Shown here: in pieces, positions 27,154-36,747 of the stretch
Position numbering within the stretch: the stretch's first letter is position 1
Layout of the letters: the number at the start of each line of letters is the position of its first letter
Assembly: GCF_002377945.1 (NCBI RefSeq)
Contig: NZ_DFQV01000009.1
Location: 103,096-167,095 of the forward strand
Length of the DNA: 64,000 bases
Direction of reading: 5' to 3'
From: Psychrobacter sp. UBA3480
GTDB taxonomy: Bacteria > Pseudomonadota > Gammaproteobacteria > Pseudomonadales > Moraxellaceae
Made by a program: the position numbers and the translations under genes
Notes under the pieces: generated by a model
What the model was told of the DNA's origin: nothing
What the model saw: the letters and a program-made list of their open reading frames with translations, nothing else
Databases searched by the model: none

Positions 27154-28278
27154 ATGTCATTGAACGCTATCAGCGCTAATCTAACCTCTACGAAGCTTAT
27201 CCTACCTGCAGCCGTATTTGGCATGATGTTGGGTCTGGCGGGTTGTAGTAATTCTTCAACCACAGAAGAAAGCGTAGAAGTAGAGTCAACAGAAACAGGT
27301 GCTGAGCAGCAAGCAGCAAATGACGAAGCTACGACTGCTGATGGTCAGACGATTACTATCTACTCATCACGTAATGAGCAGCTAATTAAGCCACTGTTAG
27401 ATCGCTATACTGAGCAAACAGGCGTAAAAGTTGAGTTGGTCACGGACAAAACAGGTCCACTCATGGCGCGTTTGCAAGCTGAAGGTCAGAATACTCCAGC
27501 TGATATGCTATTGACCGTTGATGCTGGTAACTTATGGCAGGCTGCAGAGCAAGGCCTATTACAACCAGTATCGTCTAATGTATTAGAAGCTAACGTCCCT
27601 GCAAAATACCGTGATCCAAAAGGTCAGTGGACAGGTCTGTCACTACGTGCACGTACTATCTTTTATGACCCAAACAAAGTTACTGCCGACCAGTTGTCTA
27701 CTTATGCAGATTTGGCCGATCCAAAATGGAAAGGCAAACTATGCTTACGCACCTCTAAAAAGGTCTATAACCAATCGCTTGTTGCTAGCATGATGGAGCA
27801 TTTGGGCGAAGAGAAGACCGAAGCGGTTATCAAAGGGTGGGTTGATAACCTAGCGACTGACGTGTTCAGTGATGACGTTGCGATGCTAGAAGCTATCGCT
27901 GCTGGTCAGTGTGAAGTGGGTATCGCCAATAGCTACTACTATGGTCGTCTATTGGACGAAAACCCCAACTTCCCTGTTAAGATATTCTGGTCAAACCAAG
28001 ATACGACTGGTACGCACGTAAACATCTCAGGCGCTGGCGTGGTTGCAGGTTCAGACAATCCAGATGGTACGCTTAAACTGATAGAGTGGTTGTCATCTGA
28101 CGAAGCTCAAGGTCTTTATGCCAGTTCTGACAAAGAATTCCCAGTAAAAGTAGGTATCGATGAGTCAGACATGCTCAGATCATGGGGTGAGTTCAAAAAA
28201 GACGATATCAATGTACAGAAATTCGGTGAACTACAAACTCAAGCTATCCAAATGATGGATAAAGCGGGTTATAAATAA
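27154..28278 (+). CDS. fbpA: Iron(III) ABC transporter substrate-binding protein
   Basis: 374 residues from ATG 27154, chosen because GGGGAAAA precedes it and it gives a lipoprotein signal (GLAGC, Cys31); in-frame ATG at 27142 and TTG at 27103 are alternatives. After an acidic Glu/Thr linker comes a type II binding fold of the FbpA/FutA family: ITIYSSRNEQLIKPLL, ARTIFYDPNKV, KLCLRTSKKVYNQSL and the iron-binding tyrosine run in ANSYYYGRL. It would bind ferric iron in the periplasm. A Fur-box-like promoter lies upstream and permease plus ATPase genes follow. Confidence 0.95.
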   Translation: MSLNAISANLTSTKLILPAAVFGMMLGLAGCSNSSTTEESVEVESTETGAEQQAANDEATTADGQTITIYSSRNEQLIKPLLDRYTEQTGVKVELVTDKTGPLMARLQAEGQNTPADMLLTVDAGNLWQAAEQGLLQPVSSNVLEANVPAKYRDPKGQWTGLSLRARTIFYDPNKVTADQLSTYADLADPKWKGKLCLRTSKKVYNQSLVASMMEHLGEEKTEAVIKGWVDNLATDVFSDDVAMLEAIAAGQCEVGIANSYYYGRLLDENPNFPVKIFWSNQDTTGTHVNISGAGVVAGSDNPDGTLKLIEWLSSDEAQGLYASSDKEFPVKVGIDESDMLRSWGEFKKDDINVQKFGELQTQAIQMMDKAGYK

Positions 28279-28297
28279 GGGATCGCCAGTAATACTG

Positions 28298-28434
28298 ATA
28301 CCAATCGCAAAATCATAACTTCGAGACAATAGTTCTTAAACAATAGCTTTTAAACAACAGCTTTTAAAGAATGGGTTCAAAGGTTAGTTATTACAGATCA
28401 GTTATTTGGGTAATGACGATTTTGAGGTTGGTAT
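28298..28434. repeat. Inverted repeat enclosing three 14-bp tandem repeats between fbpA and fbpB
   Basis: Outer arms ATACCAATCGCAAAATC (28298-28314) and GATTTTGAGGTTGGTAT (28418-28434) are complementary at 15 of 17 positions. Inside, 28326-28367 holds three head-to-tail 14-mers: ACAATAGTTCTTAA, ACAATAGCTTTTAA, ACAACAGCTTTTAA. The TTGGTATAAG end recurs at 30179 and 54269. It may be a small dispersed repeat or a structured RNA tuning expression within the iron operon. Confidence 0.6.
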
Positions 28435-28476
28435 AAGCTTACAAGGTCTCTATACGTATGACACGGTAATGATAAT

Positions 28477-30153
28477 ATGATCACAACGCCAGATGCGTCT
28501 GTTAGTCAAAACGATACTGTCAATGACGGTGTTAATGACCAGCAGACTGTCAGCCAAGACCACGCCCTTCGTAAACGTATTATCTCGAAATCAGTCTTAG
28601 GGCTGATTTCGTTGTTTATGCTAGTACCGATTTTAATCGTGCTGCTGTCTTGGACACAGCCAGTGGCAGAGATTTGGACACACATGGCAGATTATGTACT
28701 GCCGCAAGTGCTCAAAAACACGGCGATTTTATTGCTTATGGTGACTGTCGTTTCAGGCACTATTGGTACTGCTCTGGCTTGGGTCACTAGTATGTACCGT
28801 TTCCCTGGTCAGCGTTTCTTTTCGTGGGCGTTGATGTTGCCACTTGCCATCCCTGCTTATGTATTGGCATTTGTCACTATCGGCATTGTTGATTTTAGTG
28901 GGCCGCTACAGACCGCGTTGCGCGATTCTGGTATCAGTACTGCCATACCGTCGATAAGGAATGTATGGGGCGCAGGATTGGTATTATCGTTGGCGTTTTA
29001 CCCTTATGTATATTTGCTAGCGCGTCAGGCATTTTTGTCACAAGGCAGGCGAGCGATAGAAGCGGGGCAGATGCTTGGTTTGAGTCGTAGCCGTGTATTT
29101 TTTCGTCTGGCGCTACCGCAAGCACTACCGTGGATCATTGGCGGCTTGTTGCTAGCCAGTATGGAAACCTTAGCGGATTTCGGTGCAGTATCGGTATTCA
29201 ATGTCGATACTTTTACTACCGCCATTTATAAAGCATGGTTTGGTTTCTTTAGTCTAACCACTGCCGCGCAGCTAGCAGCCTTGCTCATTGGTGTGATATT
29301 TATTGTGGTATTGTTTGAGCAGTATTGGCAAGCGAAGCGTGGTAGTTCACTTACCCAAGGTAGCAGCCAACGCTTTGACGCCAGTAAACCTGCCAAGCTC
29401 GCCATGACACTGCTGTGTACGCTCATTTTTTTAATCGCCTTTTTAATTCCTTTCTTGCAGCTTATCTATTGGACAGCACTTAATTTTCGCCAAGATTTTG
29501 ATGCACGTTACATTGATTTTGTCACCAACAGCCTCATGATTGCTAGTATGACCACGCTATTCATTGCCTTTTTGGCCATTATCATTGCGTGGATTAAACG
29601 GCAGTATCCTGATAAATCGACTAAGCTAATGACCACTTTAGCCAATTTGGGCTATGTCGTACCGGGGACTGTGTTGGCGGTAGGGATATTTATACCTATT
29701 GCATGGCTTGATAATCAAATGATTGCCTTTGGTATCACCTCACAGCAAGTGCTTTCTGGCAGTGTCATTGTTATGCTATTGGCGTTATCGACGCGTTTTA
29801 TGACAGTGAGTTTTCAGCCAGTTGACAGACAATTGCAGCGATTGACAGTCAATCAAGAAGCTGCTGCAAAATTACTGAGTGACAGTCCTTATCAGCGATG
29901 GCGTCATGTAATGCTACCTGTGCTTAGCCCTGGCGTATTGACTGCATTATTGATGGGTTTTGTCGAAGTGATGAAAGAGATGCCCATTACGCTGATGACA
30001 CGGCGTCAAGGCTGGGATACGCTTGCGGTACGAGTATTTGAAATGACGAGCGAAGGTATGTGGGGACGAGCCGCATTGCCGAGTTTGCTAATCGTGTTAG
30101 TTGGCTTGCTTCCTGTCTGGATACTACTGCGTCAAAGCGATAAACACAGCTAA
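28477..30153 (+). CDS. fbpB: Iron(III) ABC transporter permease
   Basis: 558 residues, a fused two-domain permease with about twelve membrane segments. Each half ends with an ATPase-docking EAA loop: EAGQMLGLSRSRVFFRLALP and EAAAKLLSDSPYQRWRHVML-P. A polar N-terminal stretch of about 30 residues precedes the first segment. It forms the membrane channel for iron delivered by FbpA. It starts 198 bases after fbpA, across a repeat region. Confidence 0.95.
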   Translation: MITTPDASVSQNDTVNDGVNDQQTVSQDHALRKRIISKSVLGLISLFMLVPILIVLLSWTQPVAEIWTHMADYVLPQVLKNTAILLLMVTVVSGTIGTALAWVTSMYRFPGQRFFSWALMLPLAIPAYVLAFVTIGIVDFSGPLQTALRDSGISTAIPSIRNVWGAGLVLSLAFYPYVYLLARQAFLSQGRRAIEAGQMLGLSRSRVFFRLALPQALPWIIGGLLLASMETLADFGAVSVFNVDTFTTAIYKAWFGFFSLTTAAQLAALLIGVIFIVVLFEQYWQAKRGSSLTQGSSQRFDASKPAKLAMTLLCTLIFLIAFLIPFLQLIYWTALNFRQDFDARYIDFVTNSLMIASMTTLFIAFLAIIIAWIKRQYPDKSTKLMTTLANLGYVVPGTVLAVGIFIPIAWLDNQMIAFGITSQQVLSGSVIVMLLALSTRFMTVSFQPVDRQLQRLTVNQEAAAKLLSDSPYQRWRHVMLPVLSPGVLTALLMGFVEVMKEMPITLMTRRQGWDTLAVRVFEMTSEGMWGRAALPSLLIVLVGLLPVWILLRQSDKHS

Positions 30154-30241
30154 TAGCAACAAAGTTAATAGCAATAATTTGGTATAAGTTTAACAGCACA
30201 CTCGTAGTGTCAGCTATATTATAATTTGCTCTGTTTTATCG

Positions 30242-31603
30242 ATGGTTTTACTTACTAATAGCGAACTGGTACCGTCTATGTACACTGATTCAATGAACGA
30301 CTCTACAAATTCTAAGTCAGAAAAGGCTCGGGCTAACCACATGCCTGTAGCAAAATCACCACTGTCACAAAATAGAATCAATCCAGTTCAGCTGAATAAA
30401 ACTGTAGAGCAGAGCAGTACCTCACAACAAAATACTGAGAAACATATCGCGACAGATCCTTACTTTAGTGTGCAAAATCTCATCGTAGGCTACGATGATA
30501 CTATCGTCGTCAATGGTCTATCGTTGATGCTAGAACAAGGCGAGATTGGTTGCTTCTTAGGTTATAGCGGCTGCGGAAAGACCACAGCGCTTCGAGCAAT
30601 CGCGGGACTGGAGCAAAGTCGCGGCGGCACTATCTACCTAAACAATCAACGCCTAACAGAAAAAACTGCTCGCCAATCATTCGCAGTTGCGCCAGCCAAA
30701 CGTGGCATGGGCATGGTGTTTCAAGACTATGCGCTTTTTGGTCATTTAAGCGTGGTAAAGAACATCGCCTTTGGTCTCAATAAATGGTCAGCTGCTGACA
30801 AAAAAGCACGTGTGGCTGAGATGCTAAGCTTAGTCGAATTGACTGAGCATGCGGATAAACGTCCTAATGAGCTCTCTGGTGGTCAGCAGCAGCGTGTGGC
30901 TCTTGCAAGAGCGCTAGCACCCAAACCAAAACTACTATTACTTGATGAACCATTCTCTAATCTAGATGTGGTACTGCGTGAGTCATTGGCAATGAATGTC
31001 CGTGATATTCTCAAACGTACTAATACCACAGCGATTTTGGTCACTCATGATCAAAATGAAGCGTTTGCGCTAGCGGATAAAGTAGGGGTAATGGATAAAG
31101 GACGATTGGTACAGTGGGCGCGACCAAGCGAGCTGTATCATGAGCCTGTCAGTCCTTTTGTCGCTGAATTCGTAGGCGAAGGCGCGATGATAGACGGCAT
31201 TATCAAAGAAGGTCATGTTGAGACAGCGCTAGGTAATATCTATCGCCGCATGGAAGTCTATGACGAATCAGGCCAGCCACAGTACTGCGAATATGATTAT
31301 CCAAATGGCACGCCCATTAAAGTACTCGTGCGCCCTGATGATATTATTCATGATGACGACAGTACACAGACAGCTTTAGTTATTGGACGTGTGTTTCGCG
31401 GTGCCAACTATTTATACCGTCTGCAGTTAGACGACGGACAGACTGTCTTATCCTTGGTTGCGAGCCATCATAATCATGCAATCGGCTCGCATATTGGCAT
31501 TCTGCCTTTACTTGAGCATGTCGTAGTCTTTGATGAAAAAGACATCAATGCCACTACTTGGTCAGAATACGATAGATCATCGAGAATGGATGAAGAGGTT
31601 TAG
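30242..31603 (+). CDS. fbpC: Iron(III) ABC transporter ATP-binding protein
   Basis: 453 residues. ABC ATPase core with Walker A GYSGCGKTT (107-115), Q loop VFQDYALFG, signature LSGGQQQRVALARAL, Walker B LLLLDEP and H loop VTHD, then a TOBE-like regulatory domain to the end. It energises FbpB. The ~73 residues before the core are Ser/Asn/Gln-rich and unusual for FbpC (typically near 350 residues); a later ATG (30278 or the Met at MNDS, 30293) may be the true start. Confidence 0.94.
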   Translation: MVLLTNSELVPSMYTDSMNDSTNSKSEKARANHMPVAKSPLSQNRINPVQLNKTVEQSSTSQQNTEKHIATDPYFSVQNLIVGYDDTIVVNGLSLMLEQGEIGCFLGYSGCGKTTALRAIAGLEQSRGGTIYLNNQRLTEKTARQSFAVAPAKRGMGMVFQDYALFGHLSVVKNIAFGLNKWSAADKKARVAEMLSLVELTEHADKRPNELSGGQQQRVALARALAPKPKLLLLDEPFSNLDVVLRESLAMNVRDILKRTNTTAILVTHDQNEAFALADKVGVMDKGRLVQWARPSELYHEPVSPFVAEFVGEGAMIDGIIKEGHVETALGNIYRRMEVYDESGQPQYCEYDYPNGTPIKVLVRPDDIIHDDDSTQTALVIGRVFRGANYLYRLQLDDGQTVLSLVASHHNHAIGSHIGILPLLEHVVVFDEKDINATTWSEYDRSSRMDEEV

Positions 31604-31636
31604 TAGCCTTCATCATTCTTGGGCAATCTTCTAAAT

Positions 31637-32500
31637 TTACCGTTTAGCCAAAATGTGTAAGTAACGCCCAAGCCACTTGTACGGCTCTAACTGTGAGTAG
31701 CGTAACTCCATCCTAATCACTGCATCTGGATCGTTATGACCGCCACGTTTGAGTGGTGCATAGTCATGAAACACTCGTAAACCACTGCTACGTACCGTCT
31801 GATAATTATGCGCTTTGAGCCAAGACTCGACCTCTTCTTTGGCCACGGGATGGTTGGGGGTGAGGCTTTTCTTATTGTCCGCTTTGTAATCGTTACCATC
31901 AAGTAAGCTATCGAGTAAGTTAAAATTCCCCATGATAAGGTTACGATAATCAAAACTCGCTGGATTATAGAAGCAGACGGATAGCGCGCCACCATCTATT
32001 AAGTGCTTATCAAAAAAGTCCATGACTGCCGCTGGTTCTGCCAACCATTCAAGTAGCGCGTGCGACATAATCAAATCAAATTTTTCTGCCTCTGCCTGAG
32101 CCAGTTTTTCCTCAAGCGCTTGATAAGGGCAAACATACCATGTGATATCTAGCTTTTTATCAATTTTTTCTGCGCTCGCTTTCGCCTTCTCAAGCATATT
32201 TGCTGATATATCATTGATGACTACGCTATGACCTTGAGCAGCAAGTTCTATCGCAATTTGTGCAAGCCCTGCACCTACATCCAAGATACGTAAAGGTCGC
32301 CCGAGTGCCTCACTCATCTGCGCGCTATATTCAAAAATATCACGTCGTAATACGGCCAATCGAATCTCGCCTTTTAAACCACCATACACTTTCTTTTCAA
32401 AATGATCGGCGATAGCATCGAAGCTACGATCTGCTCGCTCGTTTTCTGCTGGTATAGAAAGGTTTGAGTCAGGCTGACTATCTTGATGTTTAGTTGTCAT
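31637..32500 (-). CDS. cmoM: tRNA 5-carboxymethoxyuridine methyltransferase CmoM
   Basis: 287 residues. Opens with the CmoM/SmtA-type DRSFDAIADHFEKKVYG-GLKGE stretch (about 24-44), then a class I SAM domain with motif I LDVGAGL (73-79), NDIS at the end of strand 2 and MSHALLEWL for motif IV, and a RSGLRVFHDY block. CmoM methyl-esterifies cmo5U at wobble position 34. Length is slightly above E. coli (261). It converges on fbpC with only about 33 bases between stops and no clear terminator. Confidence 0.92.
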   Translation of the reverse strand: MTTKHQDSQPDSNLSIPAENERADRSFDAIADHFEKKVYGGLKGEIRLAVLRRDIFEYSAQMSEALGRPLRILDVGAGLAQIAIELAAQGHSVVINDISANMLEKAKASAEKIDKKLDITWYVCPYQALEEKLAQAEAEKFDLIMSHALLEWLAEPAAVMDFFDKHLIDGGALSVCFYNPASFDYRNLIMGNFNLLDSLLDGNDYKADNKKSLTPNHPVAKEEVESWLKAHNYQTVRSSGLRVFHDYAPLKRGGHNDPDAVIRMELRYSQLEPYKWLGRYLHILAKR

Positions 32501-32555
32501 AGGTATTTAAATCAATAATTAAGAGGGTCAAATTAATAAAACTATTCAGTATTAA

Positions 32556-32837
32556 CTAGCGTTTCAGGCGTCTGTTAATTACCCATTTAAAAACGACCTT
32601 CGCTAATACAATAACGACAAATACCACGATAACAAACACCCACATACCATTGCCTTGTAAATTTTCTTGATAGGCTTTTGATAAATATGCTGATAAAGCC
32701 ATAGCGACTAAAAGTGCTCCCCAACGGACATAAGGGACAGCGCGATTGTTATGGTTAGGAAAGCTAGCAACGTAATCGCTCGAAAAGCTGTATAGCACCA
32801 TTGCTAAAATCCAAACAATTGCAAGAATGATATCCAT
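32556..32837 (-). CDS. Unknown small membrane protein
   Basis: 93 residues with three likely membrane segments (about 3-20, 40-55 and 66-85) and a strongly basic end (KWVINRRLKR) that would sit in the cytoplasm. No family recognised. It lies 55 bases upstream of cmoM in the same direction and may be co-transcribed with it. Base composition is like its neighbours, so a real gene is likely. Confidence 0.65.
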   Translation of the reverse strand: MDIILAIVWILAMVLYSFSSDYVASFPNHNNRAVPYVRWGALLVAMALSAYLSKAYQENLQGNGMWVFVIVVFVVIVLAKVVFKWVINRRLKR

Positions 32838-32950
32838 AGTAATAGTAGCCTGTTAGGTCGTTATGTAAGTGCTATAAAAGATGAGGTAGTGTAGCGTTTA
32901 GAAATTTTTTGTCCAGTATCACTCAAAAAATAGCTGCATCAAAGTGGTTT

Positions 32951-33010
32951 AAATCATAATGTGCTCATTAAAATAATATGATTTTGAAAACATTATGATT
33001 TTGAAATACA
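32951..33010. repeat. 12-bp inverted repeat with overlapping 17-bp tandem copies
   Basis: AAATCATAATGT (32951-32962) is perfectly complementary to ACATTATGATTT (32990-33001), 27 bases apart. Overlapping this, TATGATTTTGAAAACAT and TATGATTTTGAAATACA follow head to tail (32977-33010). Possible multi-site operator. Confidence 0.65.
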
Positions 33011-33119
33011 GTCTGCTTATGAAAACAATATGGCCATAACAATAATCATTTCACGTCAGAGACAGTTGTAGGTGTTGTTGTATTGGCTAAATATCTTCAT
33101 CATCCTAGTTGTTTGGTCG

Positions 33120-33154
33120 ATAGAGCTTATATGCAAACCACATATGAGCTCTAT
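33120..33154. repeat. 14-bp hairpin without T tract
   Basis: ATAGAGCTTATATG and CATATGAGCTCTAT pair at 13 of 14 positions (the other is G-U on one strand) around CAAACCA. No T run follows, so not a typical terminator; an RNA structure or protein site is possible. Confidence 0.65.
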
Positions 33155-33306
33155 GCTCAAGATTTTAGCGTTAAATTAAATGTCGTGTTGAACTGTAGAT
33201 AGAAATATAAGTATCTACTCAGTTAATCAAAATAAATCTTGTCGAGCTGTACTGAATGAGTATAGTATTTTTCTATTTAATATCCATCAGATACGGAGAA
33301 TAAACA

Positions 33307-33486
33307 ATGAAATCAATCAGCACAGCGCTACTCGCCCTAGTATTTGCCTTCACATCTACGAGCCAAGCCCAAGCTCGAAATACGCCTTGTTCAGGTAAAA
33401 TGGGCGGGGTATCTCATTGCTCAGCAGATGGTAAGTTCGTCTGTAAAAATGGCAAAATCAGCCAATCAAAAAAAACCTGCCATTAG
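33307..33486 (+). CDS. Small secreted cysteine-containing protein
   Basis: 59 residues. A signal peptide of about 23 residues ends at AQA, leaving a mature chain of about 36 residues with four Cys in the pattern PCSGKMGGVSHC...FVC...KTC, so probably two disulfides. Small proteins of this look (PCSG-KGG-SHC) occur in related Moraxellaceae as far as I recall, but no function is known to me. Start at 33307 has GGAG eight bases upstream. Nearby frames on the same strand are shadows of it. Confidence 0.75.
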   Translation: MKSISTALLALVFAFTSTSQAQARNTPCSGKMGGVSHCSADGKFVCKNGKISQSKKTCH

Positions 33487-33585
33487 AATTATTTTAGCGT
33501 GTGTCAATAATTCAAAATATCACTGCAAATGAACCGCCTAGCTTGATTTTAATGGTGGTCAGAACCCCCTAAATCAGCAAATTTG

Positions 33586-33594
33586 TGCTAAAAT
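33586..33594 (+). promoter_or_regulatory. Possible extended -10 element upstream of gyrA
   Basis: TGCTAAAAT fits an extended -10 (TGnTATAAT) with one mismatch; no good -35 is at the right spacing. About 185 bases before the gyrA start. Weak call. Confidence 0.3.
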
Positions 33595-33778
33595 AGCTTC
33601 TTTTATTAAACATTAAAACTATCGCTATTTTCCTATTGTTTTGCACGTGTAGCAGTGTTTTTTTATGGTATCTATTTTGGTCATGACTGCCCATTTATGT
33701 GGCAGTATTTTTATATGATCTATGGGTGCCATAAGCGATGTGTCAACGTTAGAAAAAAATGTGAGTGAAGGAGTGTAT

Positions 33779-36571
33779 ATGAGCGAATCGGTCAGTCCTA
33801 TTGGCATCGTAGATGAACTAAAGCAGTCGTATTTGGATTATGCGATGAGCGTGATCGTCTCGCGTGCGCTGCCTGATGTGCGTGATGGGTTCAAACCTGT
33901 ACACCGCCGCGTGATGTATGCCATGCACGTGCTATCAAACGATTATAATAAACCGTACAAAAAATCAGCACGTGTGGTTGGTGATGTTATCGGTAAGTAC
34001 CATCCACATGGCGATAGTGCAGTCTATGATGCCATCGTACGTATGGCGCAGGATTTCAGCTTGCGTTATCCAATGGTTGATGGTCAAGGTAACTTTGGCT
34101 CGATCGATGATGATCCTCCGGCAGCGATGCGTTATACCGAAGTACGTATGACCAAACTGACCCACCAGATGCTTGCTGATTTGGACAAAGACACGGTCGA
34201 TTGGGAAGACAACTACGACGGCTCTGAGCGCATGCCAAGCGTGATGCCAGCGCGTATTCCTAACCTATTGGTCAATGGTGCGACGGGTATTGCCGTTGGT
34301 ATGGCGACCAATATGGCCCCGCATAATCTGACCGAAGTGATTAATGCTTGTCTGGCCTATGCTGAAAACCCACAAGTTTCAGCCGAAGAGCTGATGTCGC
34401 ATATCTCAGGTCCTGATTTTCCTACGGGCGGTATTATCTATGGCCGCGCGGGCATTTTAGATGCTTATCGTACGGGTAAAGGCCGTTTGCATATTCGTGG
34501 TCGTTATCATATCGAGCCGATGAGCAATTCTGGCGTCAACCGTGATCGTGAGCGCATCGTATTTACCGAAGTACCTTATCAGGCCAACAAAGCCAAACTG
34601 ATTGAGCGTATCGCAGAGCTGGTTCGTGATAAAAAAATCGAAGGCATTAGCGAAATTCGTGATGAGTCTGATAAAGATGGTATGCGTATCGCTATTGACT
34701 TGCGTCGCGGCGAGACAGCTGAAGTTATCGTTAATAACCTATTTCTACAAACGCCACTAGAGTCTAGCTTTAGTATCAATATGGTGGCACTCGATAATGG
34801 TCAGCCAAAACTATTGACCTTGCGTCAGCTTATCGCTGCATTTGTCCGTCATCGTCAAGAAGTGGTGACCCGCCGTACGATTTATGAATTGAACAAAGCT
34901 CGCGTTCGTGGTCATTTACTCGAAGGTCTGACGGTTGCTCTAGCCAATATTGATGAGATTATCGCGACGATTAAAGCCTCTGCAAACCGTGGCTTGGCTC
35001 GTGAAAGTCTATTAAATAATACATGGGGTTCAGGTAGCGTCGTTGCGATGCTCACAGCTGCTGGTAGTCAGTCAGTACGTCCTGAGTTTATCGATGGCGA
35101 AGATCCTAAAGCGCCGTTTGGTCTGATCGAAGGCGAAGAGCGTTATCGCTTGTCACTCGAGCAGGTCAATGCGATTTTAGATATGCAATTGCATCGTTTG
35201 ACTGGTCTTGAGCAAGATAAATTGACCGAAGAGTACCAAGACTTACTGCGTGAAATCGCGCATTTAGAGTCTATTCTTGGTGATTTTGATAAGCTGATGG
35301 CAATTATCTCTAATGAGATGATTGAGATTCGTGATAACTTTGGTGATGAGCGCCGTACCGATATTATCGATTCACGTATGGACTTTAGTCGCGAAGACCT
35401 TATTCCTGAGCAAACGGTCGTTATGACGGTATCGCGTACTGGCTACGCCAAAACTCAGCCGATTGACGACTATGTAGCACAAAAACGTGGCGGTAAAGGT
35501 AAGTCTGCCACAGCAATGAAAGAAGATGATGTAATCGATCATTTAGTCGTGACATCAACGCATTCGACGGTACTGTGTTTCACTGATAGTGGACGCGTCT
35601 TTAGTTTACGTGGTTTTGAAGTACCGATTGCCAGTCGTGGTGCTCGCGGTCGTCCATTGGTCAATCTAATTGGTCTAAATAGCGACGAAACCGTTACGAC
35701 GATATTGCCAATTCCAAAAATCGTGGAAGATACATCAGTAGTAAGTGAGGTATCAGAAGTAAGCAATGATGACGATTCGGTAGAAGATAGCAACCAAGCA
35801 GAGCCACCTTTTGTATTCTTTGCCACGGCCAACGGTACAGTGAAGCGGGTAGAGCTGAAGCAGTTTGCCAATATTCGCTCGAACGGTTTGATTGCGGTTG
35901 GACTAGAAGATGGTGATAAATTGGTCAGCGCTCGTATCACTAACGGTAGCCAAGAAGTGATGTTGTTTGCTTCAAGTGGTAAAGCCATTCGTTTTGATGA
36001 GAATGATGCGCGTGCGATGGGCCGTACGGCAAAAGGCGTCCGCGGTATGCGTCTGGCTACTGATGAATTTATCAAATCATTAGTCGTTATCGAAGATGAC
36101 GTACGTGAAATCTTGATTGCTTGTGAAAATGGCTTCGGTAAACGTACCTTTATTGATGAGTTCAATACGCAAAATCGTGGTGGTGGCGGTGTGATCGCTA
36201 TCAAGACCAGCGAGCGTAATGGCGCGTTAGTACGAGCGACTAAGGTTGACTCTACTGATGATATTATCTTAATCTCTGATAAAGGTACGTTGGTTCGTAC
36301 CCCAGTTGAGCATGTTGCTAGCTCTGGTCGTAATACGCAAGGCGTGACACTGATTCGTCTGTCAAAAGACGAAAAACTGGTTGCCATGGCGCGTGTTGAG
36401 CACGAAGAAAGTGATGACGAGCTTATCGATGCCATGAGAGAAGACGGTACGTTTGAGGTGGCAGGTCAGGAGCAGATAGATATTGATGCGACAACTGACA
36501 ATACTGCAACTACCGACGTCGATGATGCGATTGATATTGCAAACGATCATAAACCAAGTGACAATCTATAA
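33779..36571 (+). CDS. gyrA: DNA gyrase subunit A
   Basis: 930 residues from ATG 33779, preferred because GAAGGAG precedes it; the frame is open from 33722. Winged-helix and tower domains carry catalytic Tyr119 (MRYTEV). The quinolone-determining region reads [10 protein letters not shown] with Ser80 and Asp84 (equal to E. coli S83 and D87), the susceptible form. The C-terminal DNA-wrapping pinwheel holds the GyrA box QKRGGKG near residue 567. Longer than E. coli GyrA (875) through an acidic Ser/Glu/Asp loop at about 650-677 inside the pinwheel and an acidic tail. It supplies DNA cutting and religation for negative supercoiling with GyrB. Confidence 0.98.
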   Translation: MSESVSPIGIVDELKQSYLDYAMSVIVSRALPDVRDGFKPVHRRVMYAMHVLSNDYNKPYKKSARVVGDVIGKYHPHGDSAVYDAIVRMAQDFSLRYPMVDGQGNFGSIDDDPPAAMRYTEVRMTKLTHQMLADLDKDTVDWEDNYDGSERMPSVMPARIPNLLVNGATGIAVGMATNMAPHNLTEVINACLAYAENPQVSAEELMSHISGPDFPTGGIIYGRAGILDAYRTGKGRLHIRGRYHIEPMSNSGVNRDRERIVFTEVPYQANKAKLIERIAELVRDKKIEGISEIRDESDKDGMRIAIDLRRGETAEVIVNNLFLQTPLESSFSINMVALDNGQPKLLTLRQLIAAFVRHRQEVVTRRTIYELNKARVRGHLLEGLTVALANIDEIIATIKASANRGLARESLLNNTWGSGSVVAMLTAAGSQSVRPEFIDGEDPKAPFGLIEGEERYRLSLEQVNAILDMQLHRLTGLEQDKLTEEYQDLLREIAHLESILGDFDKLMAIISNEMIEIRDNFGDERRTDIIDSRMDFSREDLIPEQTVVMTVSRTGYAKTQPIDDYVAQKRGGKGKSATAMKEDDVIDHLVVTSTHSTVLCFTDSGRVFSLRGFEVPIASRGARGRPLVNLIGLNSDETVTTILPIPKIVEDTSVVSEVSEVSNDDDSVEDSNQAEPPFVFFATANGTVKRVELKQFANIRSNGLIAVGLEDGDKLVSARITNGSQEVMLFASSGKAIRFDENDARAMGRTAKGVRGMRLATDEFIKSLVVIEDDVREILIACENGFGKRTFIDEFNTQNRGGGGVIAIKTSERNGALVRATKVDSTDDIILISDKGTLVRTPVEHVASSGRNTQGVTLIRLSKDEKLVAMARVEHEESDDELIDAMREDGTFEVAGQEQIDIDATTDNTATTDVDDAIDIANDHKPSDNL

Positions 36572-36655
36572 TAGACTAACTATGCATAAGACGATGACGA
36601 GTAATAGTCTTGGTAATTAGCTTTTGAGTCTAGTCTCTTAGCATTTTTCTAGAAA

Positions 36656-36693
36656 AAAGCCTCTGACGTTATCGTCGGAGGCTTTTGTTTTTT
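36656..36693 (+). terminator. Hairpin terminator after gyrA, 55 bases before the first rarD copy
   Basis: AAAGCCTCTGACG pairs with CGTCGGAGGCTTT (one T-G pair) around TTAT, followed by TTTTGTTTTTT. A near copy precedes the second rarD gene. Confidence 0.9.
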
Positions 36694-36747
36694 AACTCTC
36701 ATTTTTTCAATACTGTAAATAAGGTTCTATTTTTTAAGGCTGTTGTT

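Larger units (their letters stand above)
32838..33306. other. 469-bp intergenic region rich in palindromes
   Basis: No gene seen. Holds a 12-bp inverted repeat plus 17-bp tandem copies (32950-33010) and a 14-bp hairpin (33120-33154), described separately. Promoters for the divergent genes on both sides should be here. Confidence 0.5.

Noticed and set aside
33344..33532. 62-residue plus-strand frame
   Set aside because: Out-of-frame shadow of the small secreted Cys protein at 33307-33486.
35539..36435. 298-residue open frame antisense to gyrA
   Set aside because: Lies wholly inside gyrA on the other strand; Ser/Arg/Leu-rich shadow with no domain.
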